From: CBDHHC01 sp965263345
Lineage (GTDB): Bacteria; Pseudomonadota; Alphaproteobacteria; Rhizobiales; CBDHHC01
Assembly (NCBI GenBank): GCA_965263345.1
Contig: CBDHHC010000004.1
Location: 124,001-188,000, forward strand
DNA length: 64,000 bases
Reading direction: 5' to 3'
The position numbers and the translations under genes were made by a program. Shown piece by piece: positions 35,035 through 43,096 of the stretch. Below the pieces are notes generated by a model. That model saw only the letters and a list, made by a program, of their open reading frames with translations. It searched no databases and was not told where the DNA came from. Position 1 is the first letter of the stretch, and every line of letters begins with the position of its first letter.

Positions 35035-36033
35035 ATGATTGATAGAAGAGAACAAAATAAAATTATAAATCAAAGCCACTGGTCACAATATTTGAATCCT
35101 TTTAATTCTTTTAAGGGTAGAAAGGCACCAGATAGGGCCCGAATTTTCGTTGCCTCCGGTCTTCATAAAGGCACTGAAAGATCCATTTCGCAAGAGAAAG
35201 TTATTATTGGTTCTGGGAATGATGCTGACATTATTCTGCTAGATGAAGGCATTGAGGACGCCCATGTTGAACTGACAATTTCCAAGGATATTTTTGGAGA
35301 TATTTATTTTATTAAGGCTCTTTCAGAAGGCGTGGAGATTGATAATCATGGGGAACTTACGCTTGATGAACCCATGAGTTTTCGTGATGATGTCACCATA
35401 AAGCTTCAGGGTACTCGTCTTGCTTTGTCAAATTCCAAAGACCAAAATAATAGTGTTAGTTTTATAGGTATTCTTTTTCAAAGTCTGTTTAGATCCTTTT
35501 CACATGGTTATAGCTCTATGCTTTTGATGCTTGGGCTTATTTTGTTGCTCTTTGGCTTCCTTATGCTCTCAGATTTGGTTTTCCAAAATCAAATTGCTCC
35601 AAATAAGGCTCCTTCCATTACGAATGTAAAGAAATTCACTCCGAAAGAGTTTCTTACAAAGCTAGAAGCTGAACTTCAGAAAAGAGGATTGGAGAAACAA
35701 ATTAAGGCTCGTATCCGAAATAATAACAGTATTGAGGTTTCTGGGCGAACAGACAAAACTACCATGACTTCATGGTTAGATGTTTTAAAGTGGTATGATC
35801 AACAATACCCAACACCTCCCTTGTTTAATCTCGTGAAACTCACAAAAGACGTGACTAAATTTCCTAAAATAAAGTATGCTTGGTATGGGAAACGACCATA
35901 CATTGTCCTCAATAATGACCAAAAGGTGTTTCAAGGTGATGATTTACAGAATGGGTGGAAAGTAAAAAAGATTGATGGTTCTGGAATAAAATTATTTTCA
36001 ACTGATAAAACTATAATGATAAAATTTGAGTAA
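35035..36033 (+). CDS. sctD: T3SS inner-membrane ring protein SctD
   Basis: About 332 aa. I use the ATG at 35035; a GTG at 35020 is also in frame, and neither has a clear SD. The cytosolic N-terminus holds a FHA-like domain (RIFVASGLHKGTERSISQEKVIIG, AHVELTI, about 30-125). A single membrane helix follows (SSMLLMLGLILLLFGFLMLS, near 160-180). The periplasmic part has ring-building folds (KFTPKEFLTKLEAELQKRG, then EVSGRTDKTTMTSWLDVL). Family YscD/PrgH. It forms the outer of the two inner-membrane rings around SctJ. Confidence 0.88.
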   Translation: MIDRREQNKIINQSHWSQYLNPFNSFKGRKAPDRARIFVASGLHKGTERSISQEKVIIGSGNDADIILLDEGIEDAHVELTISKDIFGDIYFIKALSEGVEIDNHGELTLDEPMSFRDDVTIKLQGTRLALSNSKDQNNSVSFIGILFQSLFRSFSHGYSSMLLMLGLILLLFGFLMLSDLVFQNQIAPNKAPSITNVKKFTPKEFLTKLEAELQKRGLEKQIKARIRNNNSIEVSGRTDKTTMTSWLDVLKWYDQQYPTPPLFNLVKLTKDVTKFPKIKYAWYGKRPYIVLNNDQKVFQGDDLQNGWKVKKIDGSGIKLFSTDKTIMIKFE

Positions 36034-36041
36034 TAGCTGCC

Positions 36042-36425
36042 ATGTCAAGAATTAATACCGATAATAATATTCGTGTTCGTGATGTCCATGAAATATCAGA
36101 AGCTCATGATATTCCCGAAAAGGTAAGTGTTAAGAAGTCTATTTTAAACCTTGCACCGAATAGGCAACCAACTCCCTTACAACTAGACGCTGGTAAGCCA
36201 AAGCCTTTGTCAATAATTGAAATCCCAGAAGAGTATATGGCAGTTTTAAAATCTGCTTCGATTGATCAAATTAGTTTTGAACTTTCGCAAATTTATCTTG
36301 CTCTAAAAGAACATGAGAAAGATGACAATTCACTTGAAGTGAAACAAGGTTTAAAGGCTATAGAAGAACAAATTCGACTTTTTGAACATCTCCATGTCGC
36401 ACGAACAAGTGCAATAGGAGATTAA
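36042..36425 (+). CDS. Small T3SS protein after sctD, unknown
   Basis: 127 aa, cytosolic, no Cys. The first 60 residues are polar and probably disordered; the last 60 form a helical hairpin (SIDQISFELSQIYLALKEHE, then GLKAIEEQIRLFEHLHVART). It lies in the order SctD - this - TPR protein. In Yersinia YscE lies between YscD and YscG, so a role as co-chaperone of the needle protein is possible, by position only. Confidence 0.7.
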   Translation: MSRINTDNNIRVRDVHEISEAHDIPEKVSVKKSILNLAPNRQPTPLQLDAGKPKPLSIIEIPEEYMAVLKSASIDQISFELSQIYLALKEHEKDDNSLEVKQGLKAIEEQIRLFEHLHVARTSAIGD

Positions 36426-36426
36426 G

Positions 36427-36765
36427 TTGCGCACGATTTCTGCTGGAGACATAAAGCTAATAAACAGCCTTGCTGCTCTACAACTGAGCTGTGGCAGGAC
36501 TTCATCAGCTCTTAGTTTATTGAATTTATCCCAACATTTGTCTCAAGAAGACCCTTATACCCTTTATCTGATTGCTAATGCCTATCTTAGAATTGGTGAT
36601 ATTGATAAAAGCAAAGTCTTTTTCGAGCGTTTTGAATTATTATCTTTGGAACAGCTTCCTACACACGCTCTGCTTGTCAAAAGCTTGATCTCTCTAGGTT
36701 CTGGTGACCTTAGGTCTGCGAAAGATATTTTTGTTAAGGCTCTTAAAAAGCTATCCTTTAAATAA
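36427..36765 (+). CDS. TPR chaperone-like protein of the T3SS (YscG-like position)
   Basis: 112 aa starting at TTG, which has GGAG seven bases upstream inside the end of the previous gene. Three TPR-like units are seen (LINSLAALQLSCGRTSSALSLL, PYTLYLIANAYLRIGDIDKS, LLVKSLISLGSGDLRSAKDI). Small TPR proteins in T3SS operons act as chaperones for the needle or translocators. The place after SctD and a small helical protein fits YscG. No translocator genes were found in the window. Confidence 0.75.
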   Translation: MRTISAGDIKLINSLAALQLSCGRTSSALSLLNLSQHLSQEDPYTLYLIANAYLRIGDIDKSKVFFERFELLSLEQLPTHALLVKSLISLGSGDLRSAKDIFVKALKKLSFK

Positions 36766-36766
36766 A

Positions 36767-36799
36767 AAGGCAATGGGTTTTATATCACCACATTGCCTT
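36767..36799. terminator. Bidirectional terminator at the end of the T3SS operon
   Basis: Perfect 9-bp stem AAGGCAATG/CATTGCCTT between convergent genes. T-rich sequence follows on both strands (TATGTTTTATAT on plus, TTTTTATTT on minus). Confidence 0.85.
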
Positions 36800-36829
36800 A
36801 TGTTTTATATGTAAACTACTTCATAAAAA

Positions 36830-37225
36830 TTAGAATAGTTTACCAACAAAGCCAGCAGCTTTAGCAAGGAAGCCACCGCCTCCACCGCCGCCGAATAGTC
36901 CACCAAGGAAGCTGCTAGCTTTACCTAGTAATCCATTAACTGCGCCGCCTAGTATTTTCTTACCAAACCCTAGAATTGTATCTAGAATTCCGCCACCTTT
37001 TTTACCTTGACCACCTTGACCTTCTTTACTTTCTTTTAGAAGATCTAATAGACCAGTTAGTGCAGTTTCTGCGTTATTAACGCTACCAACAGTTCCATTG
37101 TTATCAAGGTCTTTACCAAGAAGTTTTTCGATTTCTGACAAAGTGCCATTCATTCCAGACTCACCACATGCAGGAGGAGTTGGTTGACAGCAACCTCCAG
37201 TTCCGCTTACACCATCAGTGCTCAT
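36830..37225 (-). CDS. Small EF-hand-like protein with Gly-rich hydrophobic tail, T3SS regulon
   Basis: 131 aa, no signal peptide, AAGGA before the ATG. The N-terminus MSTDGVSGTGGCCQP is Gly/Cys-rich. Residues 30-64 carry the shared module: LSEIEKLLGKDLDNNGTVGS with an EF-hand-type loop at 39-50, then a GLLDLLKE helix. The last 60 residues are Gly-rich and hydrophobic (GGILDTILGFGKKILGGAV, then FLGGLFGGGGGGGFLAKAAG), which could insert into a membrane. Box e lies upstream. A T3SS-exported calcium-binding, possibly membrane-active protein is the best guess; no known family. Confidence 0.78.
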   Translation of the reverse strand: MSTDGVSGTGGCCQPTPPACGESGMNGTLSEIEKLLGKDLDNNGTVGSVNNAETALTGLLDLLKESKEGQGGQGKKGGGILDTILGFGKKILGGAVNGLLGKASSFLGGLFGGGGGGGFLAKAAGFVGKLF

Positions 37226-37603
37226 TTATCAGTTCCTTTTCAGTATTTGACTTATGTTTGCGGATTATAAATATAAAAAAGAAATTTTATATCCGTGTTG
37301 GATACTGGCTTTCCTAAGGACTACTTAATTTTCTACGTAGTCTTCCTGAAAAGCCTCATATTATTTTAGAAACTTTTTTCTCTAGAAAATTGTTTTATAT
37401 GTATTTTTATAGAAATGTCTTTGCACTTACAAACAAATGATTACAATTAAATATTAAAGAAATATTGTAAAGAAAATCTGGGATCTATTTCGATTGAGAT
37501 AATCTTACATTGTTTATGGAAAGTTATTAGAAATGAGACAGGCCAGAAAGATTATCTTATGTTCTTCCTGGCCTCTTACGAATTTTAGTATAGTTGTTTT
37601 GAA
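37226..37603. other. Intergenic region with box e and a weak terminator
   Basis: 378 bp. It holds the heptamer box at 37319-37340 and, near 37541-37577, an imperfect AGGCCAG/CTGGCCT hairpin that probably ends the 37604-38128 gene. The rest is AT-rich without genes. Confidence 0.7.
37319..37340 (-). promoter_or_regulatory. T3SS-type heptamer box e
   Basis: On the minus strand CTACGTA, 8 bases, AGTAGTC, then CTTAGGAAAGCC also found at box f. It lies 94 bp before the 131-aa gene. Confidence 0.82.
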
Positions 37604-38128
37604 TTAACAATTATGCCCTTGAGCGCCTGTACCTTCTTGAGAAGCTCCAACTTGCTGGTCATTCCCCTGGCCACCTTTCAATAAGTCCATCAAACCAGAT
37701 AGAGCAGTTTGAGCATCGCTCACAGCGCCAACTTGACCGTCCTGATCAAGATCTTTTCCTAGAATTTCTTCAAGCTTAGAGAGTGCATTGGCGACTTCTT
37801 GTCCGCCAGTATTACCAGCTTCATCAGCGCCATGGCTACCTTCACAACCAGATTCTTGTGCGCCTTCTTGGCCTTCAGCTTGTTGGGCACCAGGAGTACC
37901 TTCACCGCCTTCTTGTCCACCTTGGCCTTCTTCAGCACCTTTTAATAGTTCCATTAGGCCTGATACAGCAGCTTGGGCATTGTTTACGTTGCCAACTTGA
38001 CCATCCTGATCAAGGTCTTTTCCTAAAATCTCTTCAAGTTTTGACAGGGCATCTGTCATCTGAGACATACCACCAGCTTGACCGCATCCGCAGCCGCCAC
38101 CTGTTGCATTAACGCCTTGAGTGTTCAT
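37604..38128 (-). CDS. Protein with two EF-hand-like modules, T3SS regulon
   Basis: 174 aa, no signal peptide, GAGGAAA upstream. The N-terminus NTQGVNATGGGCGCGQ resembles that of the 131-aa neighbour. Two near-identical 38-residue modules lie at 27-64 and 115-152, each with LSKLEEILGKDLDQDGQVG and a GLMxLLKG helix; the DLDQDGQVG loop is EF-hand-like. A Gly/Glu/Gln-rich linker joins them, and the tail ends in GHNC. The modules arose by internal duplication. Box f upstream ties the gene to the T3SS. Probably an exported calcium-binding protein; function unknown. Confidence 0.8.
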   Translation of the reverse strand: MNTQGVNATGGGCGCGQAGGMSQMTDALSKLEEILGKDLDQDGQVGNVNNAQAAVSGLMELLKGAEEGQGGQEGGEGTPGAQQAEGQEGAQESGCEGSHGADEAGNTGGQEVANALSKLEEILGKDLDQDGQVGAVSDAQTALSGLMDLLKGGQGNDQQVGASQEGTGAQGHNC

Positions 38129-38234
38129 ATATCGATTTTCCTCATAATTATTTTAAGTCATGGGCAAAAAATACTTCGTATTATAATTTAAAAATAGAAT
38201 ATTGATATACGTGTTGGCTACGGGCTTTCCTAAG

Positions 38235-38256
38235 GACTACTTATATTTCTACGTAG
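38235..38256 (-). promoter_or_regulatory. T3SS-type heptamer box f
   Basis: On the minus strand CTACGTA, 8 bases, AGTAGTC, then CTTAGGAAAGCC as at box e. It lies 107 bp before the 174-aa gene. Confidence 0.82.
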
Positions 38257-38314
38257 TGGTCATCTACATTTTTACGAAATGGAAATCACTTTTATTTCTC
38301 TTAAGGTGTAAAGA

Positions 38315-38335
38315 GCGAGCCAGTAACTGGCTCGC
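38315..38335. terminator. Hairpin after the fasciclin gene
   Basis: GCGAGCCAGT/ACTGGCTCGC with a single central base. On the minus strand TCTTTAC follows, so it is a weak terminator for the gene ending at 38376. Confidence 0.6.
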
Positions 38336-38375
38336 CTTCATACTTCAATTTAATTTTGTATTATGGAAAACTCAT

Positions 38376-38903
38376 TTACTTCAGTGATCCACGTACCTCT
38401 GGAGGTAAAATTACTGCATCAATTACATGGATCACACCGTTTGATGTTACGATATCCGCTTTCACAACTTTTGCGCTATCAATCATAACATCTTTTGTTG
38501 CATCCACGCTTGCTTCAGACCCTTCGACTGTTTTTACTTTAAGAGCTTTACCTTTTATATCACCAGACATAACTTTTCCCGGGATAACATGGTATGTTAA
38601 AATTTTTGCAAGAGTTGCTTTGTTTTCAGATTTTAGTAACGTTTCAAGTAAGCCTTTTGGTAATTTTGCAAAAGCTTCATCTGTTGGGGCAAAAACCGTG
38701 AAAGGACCTTTGCCTTTGAGTGTTTCTACCAGTTCTGCTGCTGTTACAGCGGCCACCAATGTTTTGAAACTACCTGCAGCGACTGCAGTATCAACGATGT
38801 CTTTCTTTTCAGAAGCTTTATGGCCACCTGCAAAACTTGCAGTTGAGAATGCAATCATAAAAACTGCAAGCGAAATTGATATTAGTGATTTTATTGATGT
38901 CAT
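38376..38903 (-). CDS. Secreted fasciclin (FAS1) domain protein
   Basis: 175 aa with a signal peptide (to about FSTASFAGG) and one FAS1 domain. The two conserved FAS1 blocks are clear: KGPFTVFAPTDEAFAKLPKG near 80 and the H2 region LTYHVIPGKVMSGD near 115, ending in NGVIHVIDAVILPP. FAS1 proteins act in adhesion or as periplasmic or extracellular binding modules. GGAG precedes the start. It lies just outside the T3SS island and has no heptamer box. Confidence 0.95.
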   Translation of the reverse strand: MTSIKSLISISLAVFMIAFSTASFAGGHKASEKKDIVDTAVAAGSFKTLVAAVTAAELVETLKGKGPFTVFAPTDEAFAKLPKGLLETLLKSENKATLAKILTYHVIPGKVMSGDIKGKALKVKTVEGSEASVDATKDVMIDSAKVVKADIVTSNGVIHVIDAVILPPEVRGSLK

Positions 38904-39083
38904 AAGACTACTCCATTTGATTTATTTCAGAGTTCTTTCTTACGGCTCTGATGAAAATGAAGATCAGAAAATTAATGAAAATATAAAAAATTAATTTAAT
39001 ACTCCATAGTGATCTAGACATGTTATCGTCATAAAGTATTTTAATTGAGTAAGTCTTTCCTTTGATATCTCTGGATTTTTATT

Positions 39084-39749
39084 TTAAACCTGTTTTGTCA
39101 GTTCGAAGAGTGACTTTACAATTATTTGTGGCCTGATAAGTGATGGGGGCCAATTGTATGCTCCTCGATCAATCCAAATTGCATTGAAACCAAAATTCTG
39201 TGCACCATTTACATCCCACCAATTTGAAGAAATAAAATAGGCGTTGGAAGGTTTAATTCCAAATGCGTTGATCACAATAGAATAAGCTTTAGGTGCAGGC
39301 TTATAGTTTTTTACACTATGTACAGATAATATTTTATTGAGATGATCTGTAAGTCCGGCAGCGCGACTTGCCGACTCTAAAATTGAAGGTGATCCGTTTG
39401 AGAGAATTGCTGTTTGATATCCCGCATTCTGCAATGATTTTAACGTCTCCTTTGCATCAGGAAAAGCTTCTACATTTTTGAAGCCTTCTAATAGTTGATC
39501 TATTAAGGTGTTATCTGAAATGGACTCTTCAGCTAAAGCATCCTGAAAGGCATTTCTGGTGGCTGCTTCAAAATCAATATAGTTTTCTCCTAAGGCAGAT
39601 AACCATGCATATTCCAATTGCAAAATTCGCCAACGTTCTAAAACTGATTGAGCACTATCCCCAAGTCGTTCTTTTGCAGGCTTTAGTGCTCCGCTTAAAT
39701 CAAACAATGTTCCATATGCGTCGAAGATAAAGTGTGTCGGGTTGCTCAT
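39084..39749 (-). CDS. Haloacid dehalogenase type II (HAD superfamily)
   Basis: 221 aa cytosolic enzyme. The nucleophile motif FIFDAYGTLFD opens the protein, motif II is AILSNGSPSILESA near 115, the Lys in VHSVKNYKPAPKAY near 145, and YFISSNWWDVNGAQNFGFNAIWIDRG near 175-200 is the mark of the L-2-haloacid dehalogenase type II group. It converts L-2-haloacids to D-2-hydroxyacids in characterised members; substrate here is inferred only. Monocistronic by appearance. Confidence 0.9.
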   Translation of the reverse strand: MSNPTHFIFDAYGTLFDLSGALKPAKERLGDSAQSVLERWRILQLEYAWLSALGENYIDFEAATRNAFQDALAEESISDNTLIDQLLEGFKNVEAFPDAKETLKSLQNAGYQTAILSNGSPSILESASRAAGLTDHLNKILSVHSVKNYKPAPKAYSIVINAFGIKPSNAYFISSNWWDVNGAQNFGFNAIWIDRGAYNWPPSLIRPQIIVKSLFELTKQV

Positions 39750-40000
39750 AATGAAGATACTCTTCTTTTGTATTATAACGTTTGTTAAATTTTACATATC
39801 TTCAGAGGTTTTCGTATTAGACCATAGATCATTCTAATTTCGTCGTTAATCATAGACCTCTCATTCTATTTTTTATTTTTACATACTTGATGATTTTTCT
39901 AGGTTTTGATATATCCGCCACGAAATTTATTTTGTTCGACTTTTTGTTAATACGCATTAATCGCGTTTAATAGTTTGTGTTTTTTATAGGAGGTCTTACA

Positions 40001-40231
40001 ATGCAGGATTTAAAATATTTCAAAAAAAACGATATGGACTTAAGAGTTTTTCTGGATCTGCTTTACAGAATACCTGTTAAGGATTATGTCAGGAAAACTT
40101 ACAGGCATATCCCTACGCAAAAACCAGTCAAAAAAATTATGCATGGAAGGCTTATTCGCCCTATCATTAGTAAATCAGAAACGAGGCCTCCTGATTGGGC
40201 AAAGACAGCTCGTTATGTGTTTAGAGGCTAG
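40001..40231 (+). CDS. Small basic protein of unknown function
   Basis: 76 aa from the ATG at 40001, which has a strong TAGGAGGTC site ten bases upstream; the frame is open a few codons earlier. Rich in Lys, Arg and Tyr (RVFLDLLYRIPVKDYVRKTY), no Cys, no signal peptide. No family recognised. The strong SD and separate promoter space support a real gene. Confidence 0.65.
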   Translation: MQDLKYFKKNDMDLRVFLDLLYRIPVKDYVRKTYRHIPTQKPVKKIMHGRLIRPIISKSETRPPDWAKTARYVFRG

Positions 40232-40372
40232 TTGTTTAAAGGTATTTTTATATTACTTTACAAGACCTTATGTAAAATTTAATGATTGATGTTACCTTGA
40301 CTATGAATGTTTAAATATGCTTTATGATTGCAATGAAGTTTTTGCAATAATTATAAAAAATATTATAAACAA

Positions 40373-41377
40373 ATGAATAAACGCCCTCTTTCTATTACAA
40401 TTATTTCTGTGATAGCAATCATCCTCGGTCTTATTGGTGCTATTGTTTGTTTCTTTTTTATATTTTATCAGAATGAATTCTTGCAAGGTTTTCGGAGTGG
40501 ATTTAATAATCTGCCTTCCCGTCTAGTTACTTTACCAGATCTTTTTATTCGAATAAGCATCATACAAATGAGTGCATTGATCTTTATGGGGATATTTGGT
40601 GCGTTTATGCTCAAGCCTTATAAAACGGCCCGTACGTTGTTCTTTATTTCTGCTTTAATATTTTTTTGTGCCGTTATGACGACTGCATCACTTTATATTT
40701 CTGAACTTATTTCGACACTTTCTCCTCTAACGCAAGAAACAACCCTGCGGAAAGAGGATATCCTTAGACCGGCCCATATCCTCTTCTCATTTATATTAAT
40801 CATTTTATTTATCTTTTTATATAATTCTAAGACCGAGATATTTTTTTCACGTTACTCAAGGATCTACATTATCAAGCAGAAAGAGCTTACAAATATTTGG
40901 GCTTATTTGATCATGTTTTTATTTATTATTGCCATCATAATTCCTTTTCTTAAAATAGATTTTTTGATCAATAAAAATAGTACTGGTGGTAGTGCTGCAC
41001 TATTGGGATCACTTATTGGAATATTTGCGGTACCGGTTTTGCTATTAATTGTTTTCTATTTTTTATATAATAGAAAAGGACAGCATTGGTCTTTTGATCG
41101 TCCTCGCAAGCAGCTCAATGCTAAATATCGGGATATAACAGGCCGGCGTATAAAACAAAATTTGAATTTTTCAGATATTGTTACTGTTAAGCTTGAGCGC
41201 ACAAAAGTGCGCGACAAAATCTTATTGATCACAAGATCACATCAAAAGGTACACATTGAGCTTGCTCCCAGTTTCCTTCAAAAGATGGTCAAGCGATATG
41301 GGAAACGTTTTTTGTATAAAACAGCAAAAAGGATTCGTAAGGTTATTGGACTGCAAAAGGCAGTCGAAGTCTCTTAA
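40373..41377 (+). CDS. Multi-pass membrane protein, unknown
   Basis: 334 aa with about six hydrophobic segments (first at 8-31, SITIISVIAIILGLIGAIVC; others near 65-85, 92-112, 135-155, 180-200 and 212-232). The C-terminal hundred residues are soluble, basic and end in VGLQKAVEVS-like sequence. The C-terminal part KQNLNFSDIVTVKLERTKVRDKILLI looks like a small beta domain. No SD at the ATG. No family recognised. Confidence 0.75.
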   Translation: MNKRPLSITIISVIAIILGLIGAIVCFFFIFYQNEFLQGFRSGFNNLPSRLVTLPDLFIRISIIQMSALIFMGIFGAFMLKPYKTARTLFFISALIFFCAVMTTASLYISELISTLSPLTQETTLRKEDILRPAHILFSFILIILFIFLYNSKTEIFFSRYSRIYIIKQKELTNIWAYLIMFLFIIAIIIPFLKIDFLINKNSTGGSAALLGSLIGIFAVPVLLLIVFYFLYNRKGQHWSFDRPRKQLNAKYRDITGRRIKQNLNFSDIVTVKLERTKVRDKILLITRSHQKVHIELAPSFLQKMVKRYGKRFLYKTAKRIRKVIGLQKAVEVS

Positions 41378-41400
41378 ACCAAAAATGTTGAACCAGGAAC

Positions 41401-41592
41401 TTAATCTTTCTTCAAACCGTCAAGCATGGTTTGTTTTATATCTTCCAGAAAAGATTTTTTACCCGCTTCATAACCTGAAACCCAAAGCTCTTTTGCTTTC
41501 TTGCAAGCTGCTTCTTGATCGGAATCTTTTATAGCATTAACCGCATCCGTAACTATTTGATTTGGTATCAAGTCCTCATTTAATTCTGTCAA
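41401..41592 (-). CDS. Small soluble helical protein, unknown
   Basis: 63 aa beginning at a TTG with AAGGA about ten bases upstream. Predicted helical and acidic at first (TELNEDLIPNQIVTDAVNAI), with CKKAKELWVSGYEAGKKSF near the middle. One Cys. No signal peptide. It converges on the membrane protein gene at 40373. No family recognised. Confidence 0.55.
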   Translation of the reverse strand: MTELNEDLIPNQIVTDAVNAIKDSDQEAACKKAKELWVSGYEAGKKSFLEDIKQTMLDGLKKD

Positions 41593-41885
41593 AGTATATT
41601 TTCCTTATAGTATAAGTTTAAAATTAACAAAGACGCTTATATTAATATTATATTTCTATCAAGATATTAAATTTGGTTTTTTATACCTATCGACATCTTC
41701 TTCACAGAAATATTAATCAGTTCAGATACATACTTTAATATTTATTCCTATTCCTTTACTTCTCTTTTTATTTACATCATTTACTTTTGATAAAAGCACA
41801 ACATACGTGATGCGTATCACTCTGAAATTTCTTTTGCGTCTCTATATCTGTACTTGTCTGGGTTTTATAGATATTGGAGATGATG

Positions 41886-42284
41886 ATGAAAGAGCCTATG
41901 CCAGAATTTTATTGGGTCCCTCAAAATAATAAAAGAATGATGACACGCTGTTCACTTGCCGCTTTACTAGCTGTTGTTCTGGTTTTTCTTGTTGCCTGGG
42001 TTCCCTTTCACTCAGCCAAGGCAAATGAATTCCGTGATATTCATGGTTTAACGGATCATAGGTTATTGCAAACATTGGAAAATCAATTTTCTCAACGTAC
42101 GAATAAAGATATTACTCCAATAGGTAAGACTACAACTCGCCGCATACAGATCGATGAAACAGAAAAACATTTTCAACAAAGCAAAAATGTTTCAACTAGG
42201 AATGGTGAAATTCAAAAAGTTGTAAGGGGAGATTTTAGAGCCCCATTTTGTAATTATCCGAGAACTCAATTTATTAATAAATAA
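41886..42284 (+). CDS. Single-pass membrane or secreted protein, unknown
   Basis: About 132 aa. Three tandem ATG codons are possible; I use the third, seven bases after GGAG. Residues about 20-42 are strongly hydrophobic (LAALLAVVLVFLVAWVPF) and end SAKAN, so it may be a cleaved or uncleaved signal. The rest is polar with a TTTRRIQIDETEKHF stretch and one Cys. A sequence of ATACGTGATGCGTAT near 41800, upstream, is a separate palindrome. The 41593-41885 gap is otherwise empty. No family recognised. Confidence 0.65.
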   Translation: MKEPMPEFYWVPQNNKRMMTRCSLAALLAVVLVFLVAWVPFHSAKANEFRDIHGLTDHRLLQTLENQFSQRTNKDITPIGKTTTRRIQIDETEKHFQQSKNVSTRNGEIQKVVRGDFRAPFCNYPRTQFINK

Positions 42285-42297
42285 AATGATCATTTTT

Positions 42298-43005
42298 TTA
42301 AAACGGTTTGCTTCCAATATATAGCCCACGACCTATTAAACCTTCAGTATCGTGGGTTACAGAGAGTCCAGCAGTCTCATAGGCCGACATGTGCTCTTCA
42401 CTTGTGAAAAGACCATATTCATGTTTCTCGGAAAATGTCTCAAAGCCTTCTGGTGTCCCGATCAAATAGTGAAATTCAATGGTTGAGATATTTCCCTGCC
42501 GTCCGCTTTTAGACATACGTGTAATTTTTAGATCCGTTTCATCTACATAATTTGCACGTGGCTTGCCATCAATATTCCAATTTTCTGGTGACCACCAGGG
42601 TTCAATAATCAACAGGCCGCCCGGATTGAGATGACCTGCCATATTAGCAATGGCTTTGTTTAGATCTTTCGTTGTAAGCATTGCTGAAATGGCACTAAAC
42701 AAACAGGTGATCACATCAAATTTTTTACTGAGGTTAAAGTCTCTCATATCACAACAAAAGAAGTCTGCATCAGGAATTCGTTTTTGGGCAATATCTATGA
42801 ATTGTCTGTTGATATCAATGCCCTCAACATTTATCCATGGCTTGAAGAATTTCATATGCATTCCAGTTCCACATGCTACATCCAGCAGTGTCTTAGCAGG
42901 ATAAGAGATATGCTCTGAGATGGTTGATTTTATCTTCTCTGACTCTGCTGAATAATTTTTAAAACTGTATATTGCATCATAATATTTTGAAGAGTTTGAA
43001 AACAT
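42298..43005 (-). CDS. SAM-dependent methyltransferase (class I)
   Basis: About 235 aa from the ATG at 43005 (a longer form from 43044 is possible). The SAM-binding motif I is LLDVACGTGMHMKFF, with the acidic end of strand 2 in VEGIDINRQFID, motif II in FDVITCLFSAISAM and the GGLLIIEPWW motif. It belongs to the family of small-molecule methyltransferases with a YDAIYSFKNY start. Substrate unknown. Convergent with the gene at 41886. Confidence 0.9.
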   Translation of the reverse strand: MFSNSSKYYDAIYSFKNYSAESEKIKSTISEHISYPAKTLLDVACGTGMHMKFFKPWINVEGIDINRQFIDIAQKRIPDADFFCCDMRDFNLSKKFDVITCLFSAISAMLTTKDLNKAIANMAGHLNPGGLLIIEPWWSPENWNIDGKPRANYVDETDLKITRMSKSGRQGNISTIEFHYLIGTPEGFETFSEKHEYGLFTSEEHMSAYETAGLSVTHDTEGLIGRGLYIGSKPF

Positions 43006-43096
43006 GCAACGCCCAATGTTGTAATGCCTTAATGAAAGAATCATTCAAACTATTTGTCGTTTATCATGTAAAAAAGTTCAAAATCATGATTAGTTT

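Noticed and set aside
41800..41830. Another heptamer box near ATACGTGATGCGTAT
   Set aside because: Half-sites and spacing differ from the YTACGTA-N8 pattern, and the neighbours are unrelated to T3SS.
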